Assembly (NCBI RefSeq): GCF_000215975.1 | Contig: NC_015682.1 | Location: 1,570,378 to 1,634,377, forward strand | DNA length: 64,000 nucleotides | From: Thermodesulfobacterium geofontis OPF15 | Lineage (GTDB): Bacteria; Desulfobacterota; Thermodesulfobacteria; Thermodesulfobacteriales; Thermodesulfobacteriaceae | Direction: 5' to 3' | In this document: positions 41,800 to 50,046 of the stretch, piece by piece | How positions within the stretch are numbered: the first letter of the stretch is position 1 | Layout of the letters: the number at the start of each line of letters is the position of its first letter | The notes under the pieces: generated by a model | Seen by the model: the letters and a program-made list of their open reading frames with translations, nothing else | Told to the model about the DNA's origin: nothing | Databases searched by the model: none | Position numbers and translations under genes: made by a program

Positions 41800-42691
41800 A
41801 AATCACTGCTACTGCTCCTTCACCACAAGCAATAACAATTTGTTTTCCTACTTTACTTCTGCAATCTCCGGCTGCCCATACTCCGGGAAGAGAGGTTCTC
41901 ATTTCTGCATCAGTAATAATAAATCCTTCATTATCTAATTCTATCACACCCTTTAACCAATCAGTATTTGGCTCATAACCTATAAAAATAAAAATTCCTG
42001 AAACTTTAAGGGTGCTTTTTTCTCCTTTTTCTTTATTAAAAATTTCTATTTCTTCTACCTGGTCTTTTCCTCTAATTTCTGTAACAATTGTATTCCAAAG
42101 AATTTCTATTTTTTCTTCTTTAAAAACTCTTTCTTGTAAAACTTTAGTTGCTCTAAAAGTATTTCTTCTATGAATAAGATATATCTTTTTAGCAAATTTG
42201 GTTAAAGAAAGTGATTCTTGTAAAGCTGTATCACCTCCACCTACTACAGCTATAATTTTATCTTTAAAGAAGGGTCCATCGCAGGTTGCACAATAGGAAA
42301 CCCCTTTTCCTGTGAATTTTTTTTCTCCAGGAATATTTAATTTTCTGGGAGAAGCACCTATAGATAAAAGAACAGTTTTAGAAGTTAAAATTTCATTGTT
42401 ATCTAAATAAAGATTAAAAAAGTTATCTTTCTTTTCTAATTTTTTAACCTCTCCTTGCTTAAAATTTAAACCAAGTGTTTCAATATGCCTTCTAAATAAA
42501 TCAGCTAATTCAAATCCTGTTATACCTTCTGGAAAACCGGGATAATTTTCAACAAAATCTATAAGAAGAAGTTGTCCACCAATCCCTATTTTATCAACAA
42601 GAAGAACTTCTAAAAGGGATCTTTTTGCATAAAGATAAGCAGTTATTCCTGCAGGACCTGCACCAACTATTACTAAATCATACAACTTCAA
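41765..42691 (-). CDS. trxB: Thioredoxin reductase
   Basis: TrxB moves electrons from NADPH to thioredoxin by FAD. The 308-residue enzyme has FAD-binding GAGPAGITAY near residue 10, the redox pair CATC (Cys134 and Cys137) in GVSYCATCDG, the NADPH loop VGGGDTALQESL near 151 and the final FAD motif AAGDCRSKVGKQIVIACGEGAVA. Its 3' end overlaps tsaC on the opposite strand by 35 bp. A small zinc-ribbon gene lies 9 bp upstream. A second, more divergent reductase is at 48004-48906. Confidence 0.96.
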   Translation of the reverse strand: MKLYDLVIVGAGPAGITAYLYAKRSLLEVLLVDKIGIGGQLLLIDFVENYPGFPEGITGFELADLFRRHIETLGLNFKQGEVKKLEKKDNFFNLYLDNNEILTSKTVLLSIGASPRKLNIPGEKKFTGKGVSYCATCDGPFFKDKIIAVVGGGDTALQESLSLTKFAKKIYLIHRRNTFRATKVLQERVFKEEKIEILWNTIVTEIRGKDQVEEIEIFNKEKGEKSTLKVSGIFIFIGYEPNTDWLKGVIELDNEGFIITDAEMRTSLPGVWAAGDCRSKVGKQIVIACGEGAVAVISIENYLQSIGI

Positions 42692-42700
42692 CTCTAATTT

Positions 42701-42904
42701 TTATTCCTCCTCCAACTCTATCTCTAAATAGGAGTGCCCACATTCATAACATTTTACATCTAATATATTTCCTAAATGAGCTACATATAAAGTATCTCCT
42801 CCACAAAATTTACAAATTTCTCCTATATTTTCTTCTTTTATAGCATTAAGTATGTCTTCTTTAATTTCTTCAGGAATATCTGGATCAAAAATCACTTTCA
42901 CCAT
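42701..42904 (-). CDS. Small zinc-ribbon protein
   Basis: A 67-residue protein of unknown function with two CxxC pairs, CKFC near residues 31-34 and CYEC near 53-56, that would form one zinc ribbon, and an acidic tail (LEIELEEE). It is directly upstream of trxB by 9 bp and probably shares its mRNA. A GGAGGAG ribosome site precedes the start. Zinc ribbons of this size often accompany redox or RNA-binding machinery, but no partner is proven. Confidence 0.65.
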   Translation of the reverse strand: MVKVIFDPDIPEEIKEDILNAIKEENIGEICKFCGGDTLYVAHLGNILDVKCYECGHSYLEIELEEE

Positions 42905-42988
42905 CTCCTCCCAATCTTTAATTCATTAAAAATCTTATCAAAAAAAACTATTTTGTAAAGATAATTTTATGAAATTTTTGAAAAATTT

Positions 42989-44584
42989 TTAAAAATTTTT
43001 TGAAATTATGGTATCTTTTTGATAAATATCTCTTTTATAGGGATAATCAATTAAATAATGAGTTCCTCTTGATTCTAATCTTTGAAGGGCTGATCTGGTT
43101 ATTAATTCTGCTACTATAGCAATTTTTTTTAATTCCATAGTATCAAGATCAAGATAAATACCTGGCCAGTTTTCTTTTATTTCTTTCTTAATAAATTCTA
43201 TTCTTTTTTGTGCAAATTCTAACATTTTTAAACTTCTCACTATACCTACAAAATCCCACATTATTTTTCTTATTAAATCCCAGTTATGAGAAATAAAAAC
43301 TTTTTCCTCTTTTATTTCTTTAACAGTCAATTCTTTTATAAGAGGTTCTTTAAAGGGCATATCTTTAAGTTCTTTCCAAAGCTCTCTTATTTTTAAGCTT
43401 GCTTGATAGGAAAAAACAAGGGCTTCAAGAAGGGAATTTGAGGCAAGTCTATTTCCTCCATGAAGACCTGTACAAGTACATTCTCCTATAGCAAATAAAT
43501 TAGGAATATCAGTTTGACCCCATATATTAGTATAAATTCCACCACAAAGATAATGAGCTGCTGGAACAACAGGAATTGGTTGAGAGGTTATATCAATACC
43601 AAATTTTAAACAAGTTTCGTATATGAAAGGAAATCTTCTTTTTATATAATCTGAAGGAAGATGAGAAATATCTAAGTAAACGCATTCAGCTCCTGTTTTT
43701 TTAATTTCCATATCTATAGCTCTGGTAACAACATCCCTTGGAGCAAGTTCTTTTCTAACTGGATCGTATTTATGCATAAATCTTTTCCCTTCTGCATTTA
43801 AAAGAACTGCTCCCTCCCCTCTTAAAGCTTCTGAAATTAAGAAATTTTTTGCCTTAGGATGATATAAACAGGTAGGATGAAATTGGACAAATTCCATATT
43901 TGCAATTCTACATCCTACTTGATAAGCAAGAGCTATTCCATCGCCTGTGGCAGTATCAGGATTGCTGGTATAAAGATAAACTTTTCCTGCACCACCTGTA
44001 CAAAGAGCAACAACCTTAGCTAAAAATATCACAGGTTTTATATGGGTAAGATCAAGAACCAAGGCGCCTAAAATTTTTGATGGTTTTAGTAAGTTTTCAA
44101 CTAACAATTTTACAACAAAGCAGTGTTCAAGAATTTTTATATTATTTTCCTGTAAAACCCGTTCTATAAGTACATTTTCTATAACTCTTCCAGTATAATC
44201 TCCTACATGAAGGATTCTTCTTCTTGAATGTCCTCCTTCAAGGGTTAAATGAAATTTTTCCGGGTTTTCTGGATCTTTATCAAAATTTACTCCCCATTTT
44301 ATAAGTTCTTTTATCCTTTCTGGAGCTGATTTTACAACCAATTCTACCACTTCTTTTTTACACAAACCATCTCCTGCGATAAGGGTATCATTAATATGAA
44401 GTTCAAAATTATCATCCTCACCCATCACACAGGCTATGCCTCCCTGAGCTAAGGAAGTAGCTGTTTCAAATGCCCTTTTTTTAGTAAGAATAGTAATCTC
44501 TCCTAAATCTTTAAGTCTTAAAGCAAGGCTTAAACCTGCAATTCCAGAACCTATTATAAGAATATCTGTCTTAACAATTTCCAT
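42989..44584 (-). CDS. nadB: L-aspartate oxidase NadB
   Basis: NadB oxidises aspartate to iminoaspartate, the substrate of NadA; in an anaerobe fumarate probably replaces oxygen as acceptor. The 531-residue flavoprotein has FAD-binding GSGIAGLSLALR near residue 11, TSLAQGGIACVMGEDDN near 42, EGGHSRRRILHVGDYTGR near 116 (arginines), the GGAGKVYLYTSNPDTATGDGIALAY segment and the active-site region VPAAHYLCGGIYTN near 345, with a helical C-terminal domain. It starts 14 bp after apgM. Confidence 0.95.
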   Translation of the reverse strand: MEIVKTDILIIGSGIAGLSLALRLKDLGEITILTKKRAFETATSLAQGGIACVMGEDDNFELHINDTLIAGDGLCKKEVVELVVKSAPERIKELIKWGVNFDKDPENPEKFHLTLEGGHSRRRILHVGDYTGRVIENVLIERVLQENNIKILEHCFVVKLLVENLLKPSKILGALVLDLTHIKPVIFLAKVVALCTGGAGKVYLYTSNPDTATGDGIALAYQVGCRIANMEFVQFHPTCLYHPKAKNFLISEALRGEGAVLLNAEGKRFMHKYDPVRKELAPRDVVTRAIDMEIKKTGAECVYLDISHLPSDYIKRRFPFIYETCLKFGIDITSQPIPVVPAAHYLCGGIYTNIWGQTDIPNLFAIGECTCTGLHGGNRLASNSLLEALVFSYQASLKIRELWKELKDMPFKEPLIKELTVKEIKEEKVFISHNWDLIRKIMWDFVGIVRSLKMLEFAQKRIEFIKKEIKENWPGIYLDLDTMELKKIAIVAELITRSALQRLESRGTHYLIDYPYKRDIYQKDTIISKNF

Positions 44585-44598
44585 TCTTAAATTTTCCT

Positions 44599-45906
44599 TT
44601 AAATAAGAGGAGCTCTTTGTAAAAAATATTGTGTTAGTTCTGGACCACTTTTAAAAATTAGCGGAGATTGAAAAGCCTCTCTTTCGCAGAATTTTATATC
44701 TCTTTTTTTCTTTTTATGCTGAGTTACATCAAAAATAGCAAAAGGAACAGGCTTTGCTGAATGAGTTCTTATAGAAATAGGAGTTAAATGATCACAGCAT
44801 ACAAGAATTCTATATTTTTTAGTAACCTCATTTATTCTCTCAAGAAGATATCTTACTACTCTTCTATCAAATTCATTTATAGCTTTAATTTTTAATTCTA
44901 AGGAACCTTGATGAGAGACCTCATCAGGGGCTTCTACATGAATAAGAACAAAGTCGTGATCTTTTAAAGCTTCTAAGGCATAATCTACTTTACCCTCATA
45001 ATTGGTATCTATATATCCTGTAGCACCAGGAACATCAATAATAGTCATTTTAGCAAGTTTACCAAGCCCCCTTACTAAGTCTACAGCACTAATAACAGCC
45101 CCTTTTAAACCCCATTTTTCAAAAAATGGTTCAATTTCAGGAGTCCTTCCTTGCCCCCAAGGCCATATAGCATTAGCTGGAGGTAAATTATTTAGTTTTC
45201 TTCTCAAATTAATAGGATGTTTTTCTAAAATTTCTATAGCTTTAATTATAAATTCTTTTAAATAGGGCTCTTCATCATAAGCTTGAAAGGCAAACCAAAT
45301 ACTTTTTCCTAAAAGATCATGAGGAGGATAGGTTTGAAGACCTCCAGAGCCTCCTCTCCATATAAGAATATGCCTATAACTTACTCCCGGGATTATTTCA
45401 ATTTTATCTGTTCCTGCATTTCTATTGATGGCTTCTATTAATTCAACTGCCTCTTCTGTAGAAATATGTCCTGCAGAATAATCTTCCATAATAAGGTCTT
45501 TACCTTCAAATTGTATAGTTACAAGATTACATCTATAAGCTACATCTTCAGGTCTTAGTTCTATGCCTTTGCTTGCTGCTTCAATTGGTCCTCTTCCTGT
45601 ATATTTTTCCTCTGGAGGATAACCTAAAAGCCCCATTATAGCCACATCAGAACCAGGATGCATATTAGGCGGAATAGTTTGACAAATTCCTATTTCTCCA
45701 TAAGAGGCTATAAAATCCATCCCAGGAGTAATAGCTACCTCTAAAGGAGTTTTATTTTTTAATTCTTTTATGGGAAAATCTCCCATACCATCACCAATAA
45801 GAAGTATATACTTCATCCCTTTTGGTGGGGGAGAAATTTCTTTTAAGAGCTTAGACTGAAAAACTTCCTCTTGTGGAAGAGTTTCTTTCTTTTTTCTTCT
45901 TCCCAT
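44599..45906 (-). CDS. apgM: Cofactor-independent phosphoglycerate mutase, archaeal type (ApgM)
   Basis: The enzyme interconverts 2- and 3-phosphoglycerate. It belongs to the alkaline phosphatase superfamily: LLIGDGMGDFPIKEL near residue 33, HPGSDVAIMGLLGY near 82 (Ser nucleophile), GRGPIEAASKGI and the metal site HVEAPDEVSHQG near 323, with DHLTPISIRTHS near 378. ApgM is the archaeal form, also found in some bacteria. A basic extension of about 29 residues precedes the usual Met-Lys-Tyr start; a GAGAGGG ribosome site supports the first ATG. It lies 15 bp after tatC. Confidence 0.93.
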   Translation of the reverse strand: MGRRKKKETLPQEEVFQSKLLKEISPPPKGMKYILLIGDGMGDFPIKELKNKTPLEVAITPGMDFIASYGEIGICQTIPPNMHPGSDVAIMGLLGYPPEEKYTGRGPIEAASKGIELRPEDVAYRCNLVTIQFEGKDLIMEDYSAGHISTEEAVELIEAINRNAGTDKIEIIPGVSYRHILIWRGGSGGLQTYPPHDLLGKSIWFAFQAYDEEPYLKEFIIKAIEILEKHPINLRRKLNNLPPANAIWPWGQGRTPEIEPFFEKWGLKGAVISAVDLVRGLGKLAKMTIIDVPGATGYIDTNYEGKVDYALEALKDHDFVLIHVEAPDEVSHQGSLELKIKAINEFDRRVVRYLLERINEVTKKYRILVCCDHLTPISIRTHSAKPVPFAIFDVTQHKKKKRDIKFCEREAFQSPLIFKSGPELTQYFLQRAPLI

Positions 45907-45921
45907 TTAATAACCCTCTCT

Positions 45922-46635
45922 TTATTTAAAAAACTTGGCTATTAAAAAGGCTAATCTAAAAAATAAGAACAAAAATAAAGTTAACAAGATCTGAGTAAAA
46001 AAATCAGTAGGTGATAATAAGAGAGATAACACATAAAAAAAACCAAGAAAATAGAGCCTTCTTTTTTTATAAAATTCTTCAGTAATAAGTTCTTCCTTTA
46101 TTAATAGAGCAAAAAATAAAGGGATTTGAAAAACAAAAACAGAAAATAAAAGAACTCTTAATACAAAAAAAAGAAAATAGTTAATCTTAAGGTTAGCGGA
46201 AAAATCCCTACCAAAGAAGAGAAAAACCTTTAAAATTGTAGGAATAAATAAAAAATAGCCTACTAAAAGACCTAAAATACCAAGACTAAAGGAAACAAAA
46301 AAGAGTTTTTTAAAAAATACCTTTTCTGGTTCATAAAATTCTTGAGAAATTGCTTTCCAGAGACGAATAAGTAAAAAAGGAAGAGATATAATAAGTGCTA
46401 AATAAAAAGAAGCTCTTAAAATAACAAATAAAGCCTCCTCTAAACTTGTAAAAACTAAGGGCTGACCTTTAAGGATTTTAAAATAGGGAAACATTAAATA
46501 AGGGAAAAGACGAGGGAAAAGAAAAAGAAGGAGAAGCCATAAAATAAAAAAAAGAGATATATAAAATATGAGTTCTCTTCTTATTCTTTCAAGAACATCA
46601 ACAGCAAAAATTTTAGGAAAGATTATCCTTTTCAT
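45922..46635 (-). CDS. tatC: Sec-independent protein translocase TatC
   Basis: TatC recognises twin-arginine signal peptides. The 237-residue protein has about six hydrophobic helices. Typical family features are the start with RIRRELIFYISLFFILW, the first periplasmic loop with LVFTSLEEALFVILRASFYLALIISLPF and the cytoplasmic segment RLWKAISQEFYEPEKVFF near 92. The start overlaps the tatA/B stop by 23 bp, indicating translational coupling. Confidence 0.93.
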   Translation of the reverse strand: MKRIIFPKIFAVDVLERIRRELIFYISLFFILWLLLLFLFPRLFPYLMFPYFKILKGQPLVFTSLEEALFVILRASFYLALIISLPFLLIRLWKAISQEFYEPEKVFFKKLFFVSFSLGILGLLVGYFLFIPTILKVFLFFGRDFSANLKINYFLFFVLRVLLFSVFVFQIPLFFALLIKEELITEEFYKKRRLYFLGFFYVLSLLLSPTDFFTQILLTLFLFLFFRLAFLIAKFFK

Positions 46636-46897
46636 CAGATTTGAGTGGATTTTCTATTATTTGAGTTGAAGCTTCTTTAATTTCTTCTATTTCTTTTTTA
46701 ACCTCTTTAATTTCTTCTTTAAATTCCTTTTCCACTTCCTCAATTTCAAGTTCTCTTTTTATATCTTCTATACCTTTTTTAAGCTCTAAGGAAAGTTTTC
46801 CTAAAAATTTACCAATTTCAGGAAGTTTCTCAGGACCAAGAACAATTAAGGCAACTAAAAATATAATAACAGCTTCTGAAAAACCTATATTAAACAT
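46613..46897 (-). CDS. tatB: Twin-arginine translocase TatA/TatB-type subunit
   Basis: A 94-residue protein with one N-terminal helix (residues 5-20), the hinge LGPEKLPEIGKFLGK and a long amphipathic, charged coiled coil. The LGPEKLPE hinge with Glu rather than Phe-Gly resembles TatB, and the position next to tatC fits either TatA or TatB. It overlaps tatC (23 bp) and the alr stop (8 bp). No second tatA gene is in the window. Confidence 0.85.
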   Translation of the reverse strand: MFNIGFSEAVIIFLVALIVLGPEKLPEIGKFLGKLSLELKKGIEDIKRELEIEEVEKEFKEEIKEVKKEIEEIKEASTQIIENPLKSDEKDNLS

Positions 46898-48002
46898 TTA
46901 TATACTCTCGGGGAATAGATTTTCCTAAGTTACAAAAAAGCTCATAGCTTATGGTTCCTGCAAGGCTTGCAAGTTCATCAGCAGGAACTTCTTCATTTTT
47001 TCCTCCAAGAAGAATAACCTCATCTCCTATTTGAGGATTTTCAAGCTCTGTTATATCTAAATAAAGCGCCTTCATAGAGATATTTCCCACTATAGCAACT
47101 CTTTTTCCTTTACACCAGGCAAATCCTTTATTACTTAAACTTCTAAGATATCCGTCTCCATATCCAACAGGAACAAGACCAAGATTGGTTGCCTTTTTTG
47201 CTTTAAAATTAGGACCATATCCTGCATATTCTCCTTTTTTTAATCTCTTTATCTCAACTATCCTTGATTTTAAAGTCATAACAGGGTAAAGTTTTATAAG
47301 TTCTCGTGCTTTAAAATTGGGATAACCTCCATATAAACTAATTCCTGGTCTCACAAGATTTCCTTTCTCAGGTAAAAATATTATACCACCTGAATTGGCA
47401 AAATGAATATACTTAGGAATAATTTTATTATTTTTTAATTTTTCTAAAGCCTCTTTTAATTTTTTTAATTGAATTTGGGTTAATTCGTGTTCTGGATTTT
47501 CTGCACAAGAAAGATGGGTCATAAGTCCTGTAAGTTTAAGAAGAGGGAAACTTTTAAGTTTTTCTATAAATTGGTCAAGCTCTGAAAAATTAAGACCAAA
47601 TCTATGCATTCCTGTATCAAGCTTAAGATGGAATTCCCATTTAATATTAATTTTTTTAACAAATTCTTTTAACCACTCAAAGGTATCAAAATTAGTAACT
47701 ACAGGAATAACTTTTAAATTATACATTTCAGGAAGCCAATCTTTTTCAAATCCTGAAAGAAAAAGTATAGGCTGAGAAAATCCATTTTTTCTAAGGAGTG
47801 AAGCTTCTTCAGGTTCAGAAAGACCAAATCCAAAGATTCCTTCTTCTGAAAGGGTTTTTGCTACTTCTAAAAGCCCGTGTCCATAAGCATCATTTTTTAT
47901 AACAGGTAAAATTTTTGTATTTTTAGGTAAAAATTTTTTTAAAGCTCTAAAATTTTTTCTAAGATTTTTTAAGTTTATCTCTAATTTTTTATACCAAATA
48001 AT
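46890..48002 (-). CDS. alr: Alanine racemase with apparent ATT start codon
   Basis: Alr makes D-alanine for peptidoglycan. The frame is open upstream to 48011 but contains no ATG, GTG or TTG before the internal Met at 47727, which would remove the PLP lysine. From ATT 48002 the protein has 370 residues, the normal length, and begins MIWYKKLEINLKNLRKNFRALK, as do family members; Lys36 is in PVIKNDAYGHG and the catalytic Tyr in EYAGYGP. A GGGAG ribosome site is 7 bases from ATT, and the previous stop is 1 bp away. It overlaps tatB by 8 bp. A base-call error is the alternative. Confidence 0.88.
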   Translation of the reverse strand: MIWYKKLEINLKNLRKNFRALKKFLPKNTKILPVIKNDAYGHGLLEVAKTLSEEGIFGFGLSEPEEASLLRKNGFSQPILFLSGFEKDWLPEMYNLKVIPVVTNFDTFEWLKEFVKKINIKWEFHLKLDTGMHRFGLNFSELDQFIEKLKSFPLLKLTGLMTHLSCAENPEHELTQIQLKKLKEALEKLKNNKIIPKYIHFANSGGIIFLPEKGNLVRPGISLYGGYPNFKARELIKLYPVMTLKSRIVEIKRLKKGEYAGYGPNFKAKKATNLGLVPVGYGDGYLRSLSNKGFAWCKGKRVAIVGNISMKALYLDITELENPQIGDEVILLGGKNEEVPADELASLAGTISYELFCNLGKSIPREYINV

Positions 48003-48003
48003 A

Positions 48004-48906
48004 TTAGCTCTCCCTTTTTACTTTACTTACGTAGTCTGAAGCTGAAAGACCAGCTATACAACCTTCTCCAACAGCTTTAGCTACTTGAAAAGGAGGACCG
48101 GTTATATCTCCACAAGCAAAAATTCCTTCTACATTAGTTTTCATCTCTCTATCTACTTTTACATAATTAAAAGTTTCAGGGTCAAGCTCTATTCCGAGAG
48201 GTGCAAGAAGCTCTAAAGGTCCTTTTGCTCCTTGCTCAATAAAAATTCCATCAACCTCTAAAATACTTTCATCTTCTAATTTAACACCTTTTACCTCATT
48301 TTCTCCTATTATCTCAACTGGCTTTAGAGTAAGAATTTTTATTCCCTTTTCTTCAAGAGATTTTTTTTCTTCAGAAGAGAGTTCTCCTTTAGAAAAATAA
48401 AAATAAATTTCCTTAGCAAATTGGGTTAAAAATTTTGCTCCCCAAATAGCAGAACTTCCATCTCCAATAACTATCACTTTTTTTCCTTTATAAAACCAGG
48501 CATCGCAATCAACACAATAGGAAACACCCTTTCCTATAAAATCCTTTTCCCTCTTAAAAAAGCTTTTTTTTCTTTTTACACCCATAGCTAAAATAAGAGC
48601 TATAGCTGTAATTTCCTTTTCTTTTTCTGTAATAAGCTTAAATCCTTTCTCAAGGGGTTCTATTTTTATAATGTCTTCTTCAAGGATTGTAACATCAGCT
48701 TTTTTAAGTTGTTCTATTCCTGCAGATAAAAGCTCTTTTCCTTCTATTTTTTCTTTAAAACCAAAATAATTTTCTAAATGAGCATAATTAAGAGCACTTT
48801 CTGAGGTTTTACCAAATATAATTACTTTATTTTTTCTTCTTCCTGCATGAATACCTGCCTGAATACCTGCAGGACCTAAACCTATTATAGCTATGTCATA
48901 ATCCAT
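48004..48906 (-). CDS. Thioredoxin reductase-like flavoprotein
   Basis: A 300-residue paralogue of TrxB with FAD motif GLGPAGIQAG near residue 9, a CVDC pair (Cys131, Cys134) in GVSYCVDCDAWF, a second nucleotide loop VIGDGSSAIWGAKF with altered Gly pattern (GxGxxS rather than GGGDTA) and the C-terminal FACGDITGPPFQVAKAVGEG. It may use NADH, ferredoxin or another donor and a thioredoxin-like partner, as in the FFTR-like reductases of thermophilic anaerobes; this is inference. It precedes alr with a 1-bp gap and follows yacG by 12 bp. Confidence 0.82.
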   Translation of the reverse strand: MDYDIAIIGLGPAGIQAGIHAGRRKNKVIIFGKTSESALNYAHLENYFGFKEKIEGKELLSAGIEQLKKADVTILEEDIIKIEPLEKGFKLITEKEKEITAIALILAMGVKRKKSFFKREKDFIGKGVSYCVDCDAWFYKGKKVIVIGDGSSAIWGAKFLTQFAKEIYFYFSKGELSSEEKKSLEEKGIKILTLKPVEIIGENEVKGVKLEDESILEVDGIFIEQGAKGPLELLAPLGIELDPETFNYVKVDREMKTNVEGIFACGDITGPPFQVAKAVGEGCIAGLSASDYVSKVKRES

Positions 48907-48918
48907 TTTAACCCCTCT

Positions 48919-49119
48919 TTATTCTTCTTTTTTATTTAAATAGATTCCTGCATTATTAAGTGAATCTATTTCGGAAACTTTTATTCTATAATCTTCTTTA
49001 ATCCAGTGATAAAGATCTGCAAGTTTGCATTCCTTAGAACAAAATGGTCTATAAGGATTGTTTTCCCAAGTGGTTTTCTTTTTACAAATGGGACATTTAA
49101 CTTTTAATTTACTACCCAT
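48919..49119 (-). CDS. yacG: DNA gyrase inhibitor YacG-like zinc protein
   Basis: A 66-residue protein with the YacG zinc finger: CPICKKKTTWENNPYRPFCSKECKLADLYHWIKEDYRI at residues 9-47, with four Cys. E. coli YacG binds gyrase and inhibits supercoiling. The N-terminus overlaps the stop of the universal stress gene by 16 bp. The tail of about 20 residues is not conserved. Confidence 0.85.
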   Translation of the reverse strand: MGSKLKVKCPICKKKTTWENNPYRPFCSKECKLADLYHWIKEDYRIKVSEIDSLNNAGIYLNKKEE

Positions 49120-50042
49120 ATAGCCCTATCATCAAAATAGAAAATTATTTTTTGACTTACAGAACCAAGAAAAAACCCTTCAATACCTTTTTTCTCTCTT
49201 CTCCCTAAAACAATTGTTGTATAATCTCCTTTTTTAACCTCTCTAATTATTTCACCTGCTGGACCTAAAAACCCTCTTTTTAATTTAAATCTGATTTTAT
49301 TTTTTTCTATAGAAAATCCGTTCTCCAATATTCTATTTTTAAACTTAGTAAAAAATTCTTTATACTCTTTATTTTTTACTAATTCTATAAGTTCCTCTAT
49401 GTTTCCTTCAAAATATTTTAGGTCTGAAAGGGGATGAAAAATATGAAAAAAAGTTATTTCTATATCCTTATGGTTTGCAAAAATAAAACTAACATAATCA
49501 GCAAGTTTTAAACCTTTCTCTGAGAGATCAAAGGGGACAAAAACTCTTTTATTCCATTTGTCTCCTCTTATAAGCCAAACAGGAATAAGGCTTGAAACAA
49601 TTAGCTTGTGAGTTACTCCTCCTAAGATATAGGTTGCAATTTTTGAAAGACCCCTTCTTCCTACAAGGATTGCATCAAAGAGATTTTCCTTAGAAAAATT
49701 TATTATACCCTCTGCAATGTCTCCATATTTAAAAAGCACTTTAGTATAAATTTTGGCTGGTAGGTGTTCTTTTAATCTTTCTGAAACCTCTTTTAATTCC
49801 CTTTCTGCTTGAAGAAAAACTTCTTTTGCTTTTTCTTCTAAAAATGCTTCTTTTTGAAGTTTTTTATAAAGGTCTGTTTCTATACCCTGTGAAGCTGAGG
49901 GATGGGAAATAATTTTTAAGAGTGTTAATTCAAGTGGGGTGTTTGAAAAAAGCTCTTTTAAATAGAGAATAATTTTTGTACTTGAAGGGGTTCCGTCATA
50001 ACAGACAAGGAGATGGGGATCTATTTTTTTTACATTTTCCAT
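49104..50042 (-). CDS. Tandem universal stress protein (UspA family)
   Basis: A 312-residue cytoplasmic protein with two Usp domains (about residues 8-160 and 168-312). Domain 1 ends with ILVGRRGLSKIATYILGGVTHKLIVSSLIPVWLIRG and domain 2 with IVLGRREKKGIEGFFLGSVSQKII; each resembles the G-2x-G-9x-G(S/T) ATP-binding loop of ATP-binding Usp proteins. The conserved VCYDGTPSS near residue 14 marks the first strand. It lies 4 bp after argH and overlaps yacG by 16 bp. The ligand and stress are unknown. Confidence 0.87.
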   Translation of the reverse strand: MENVKKIDPHLLVCYDGTPSSTKIILYLKELFSNTPLELTLLKIISHPSASQGIETDLYKKLQKEAFLEEKAKEVFLQAERELKEVSERLKEHLPAKIYTKVLFKYGDIAEGIINFSKENLFDAILVGRRGLSKIATYILGGVTHKLIVSSLIPVWLIRGDKWNKRVFVPFDLSEKGLKLADYVSFIFANHKDIEITFFHIFHPLSDLKYFEGNIEELIELVKNKEYKEFFTKFKNRILENGFSIEKNKIRFKLKRGFLGPAGEIIREVKKGDYTTIVLGRREKKGIEGFFLGSVSQKIIFYFDDRAIWVVN

Positions 50043-50046
50043 AGTG

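Noticed and set aside
46890..47726. Truncated alr starting at the internal Met
   Set aside because: That start removes the PLP lysine and about 91 conserved residues, while the upstream frame is clean and has a ribosome site.
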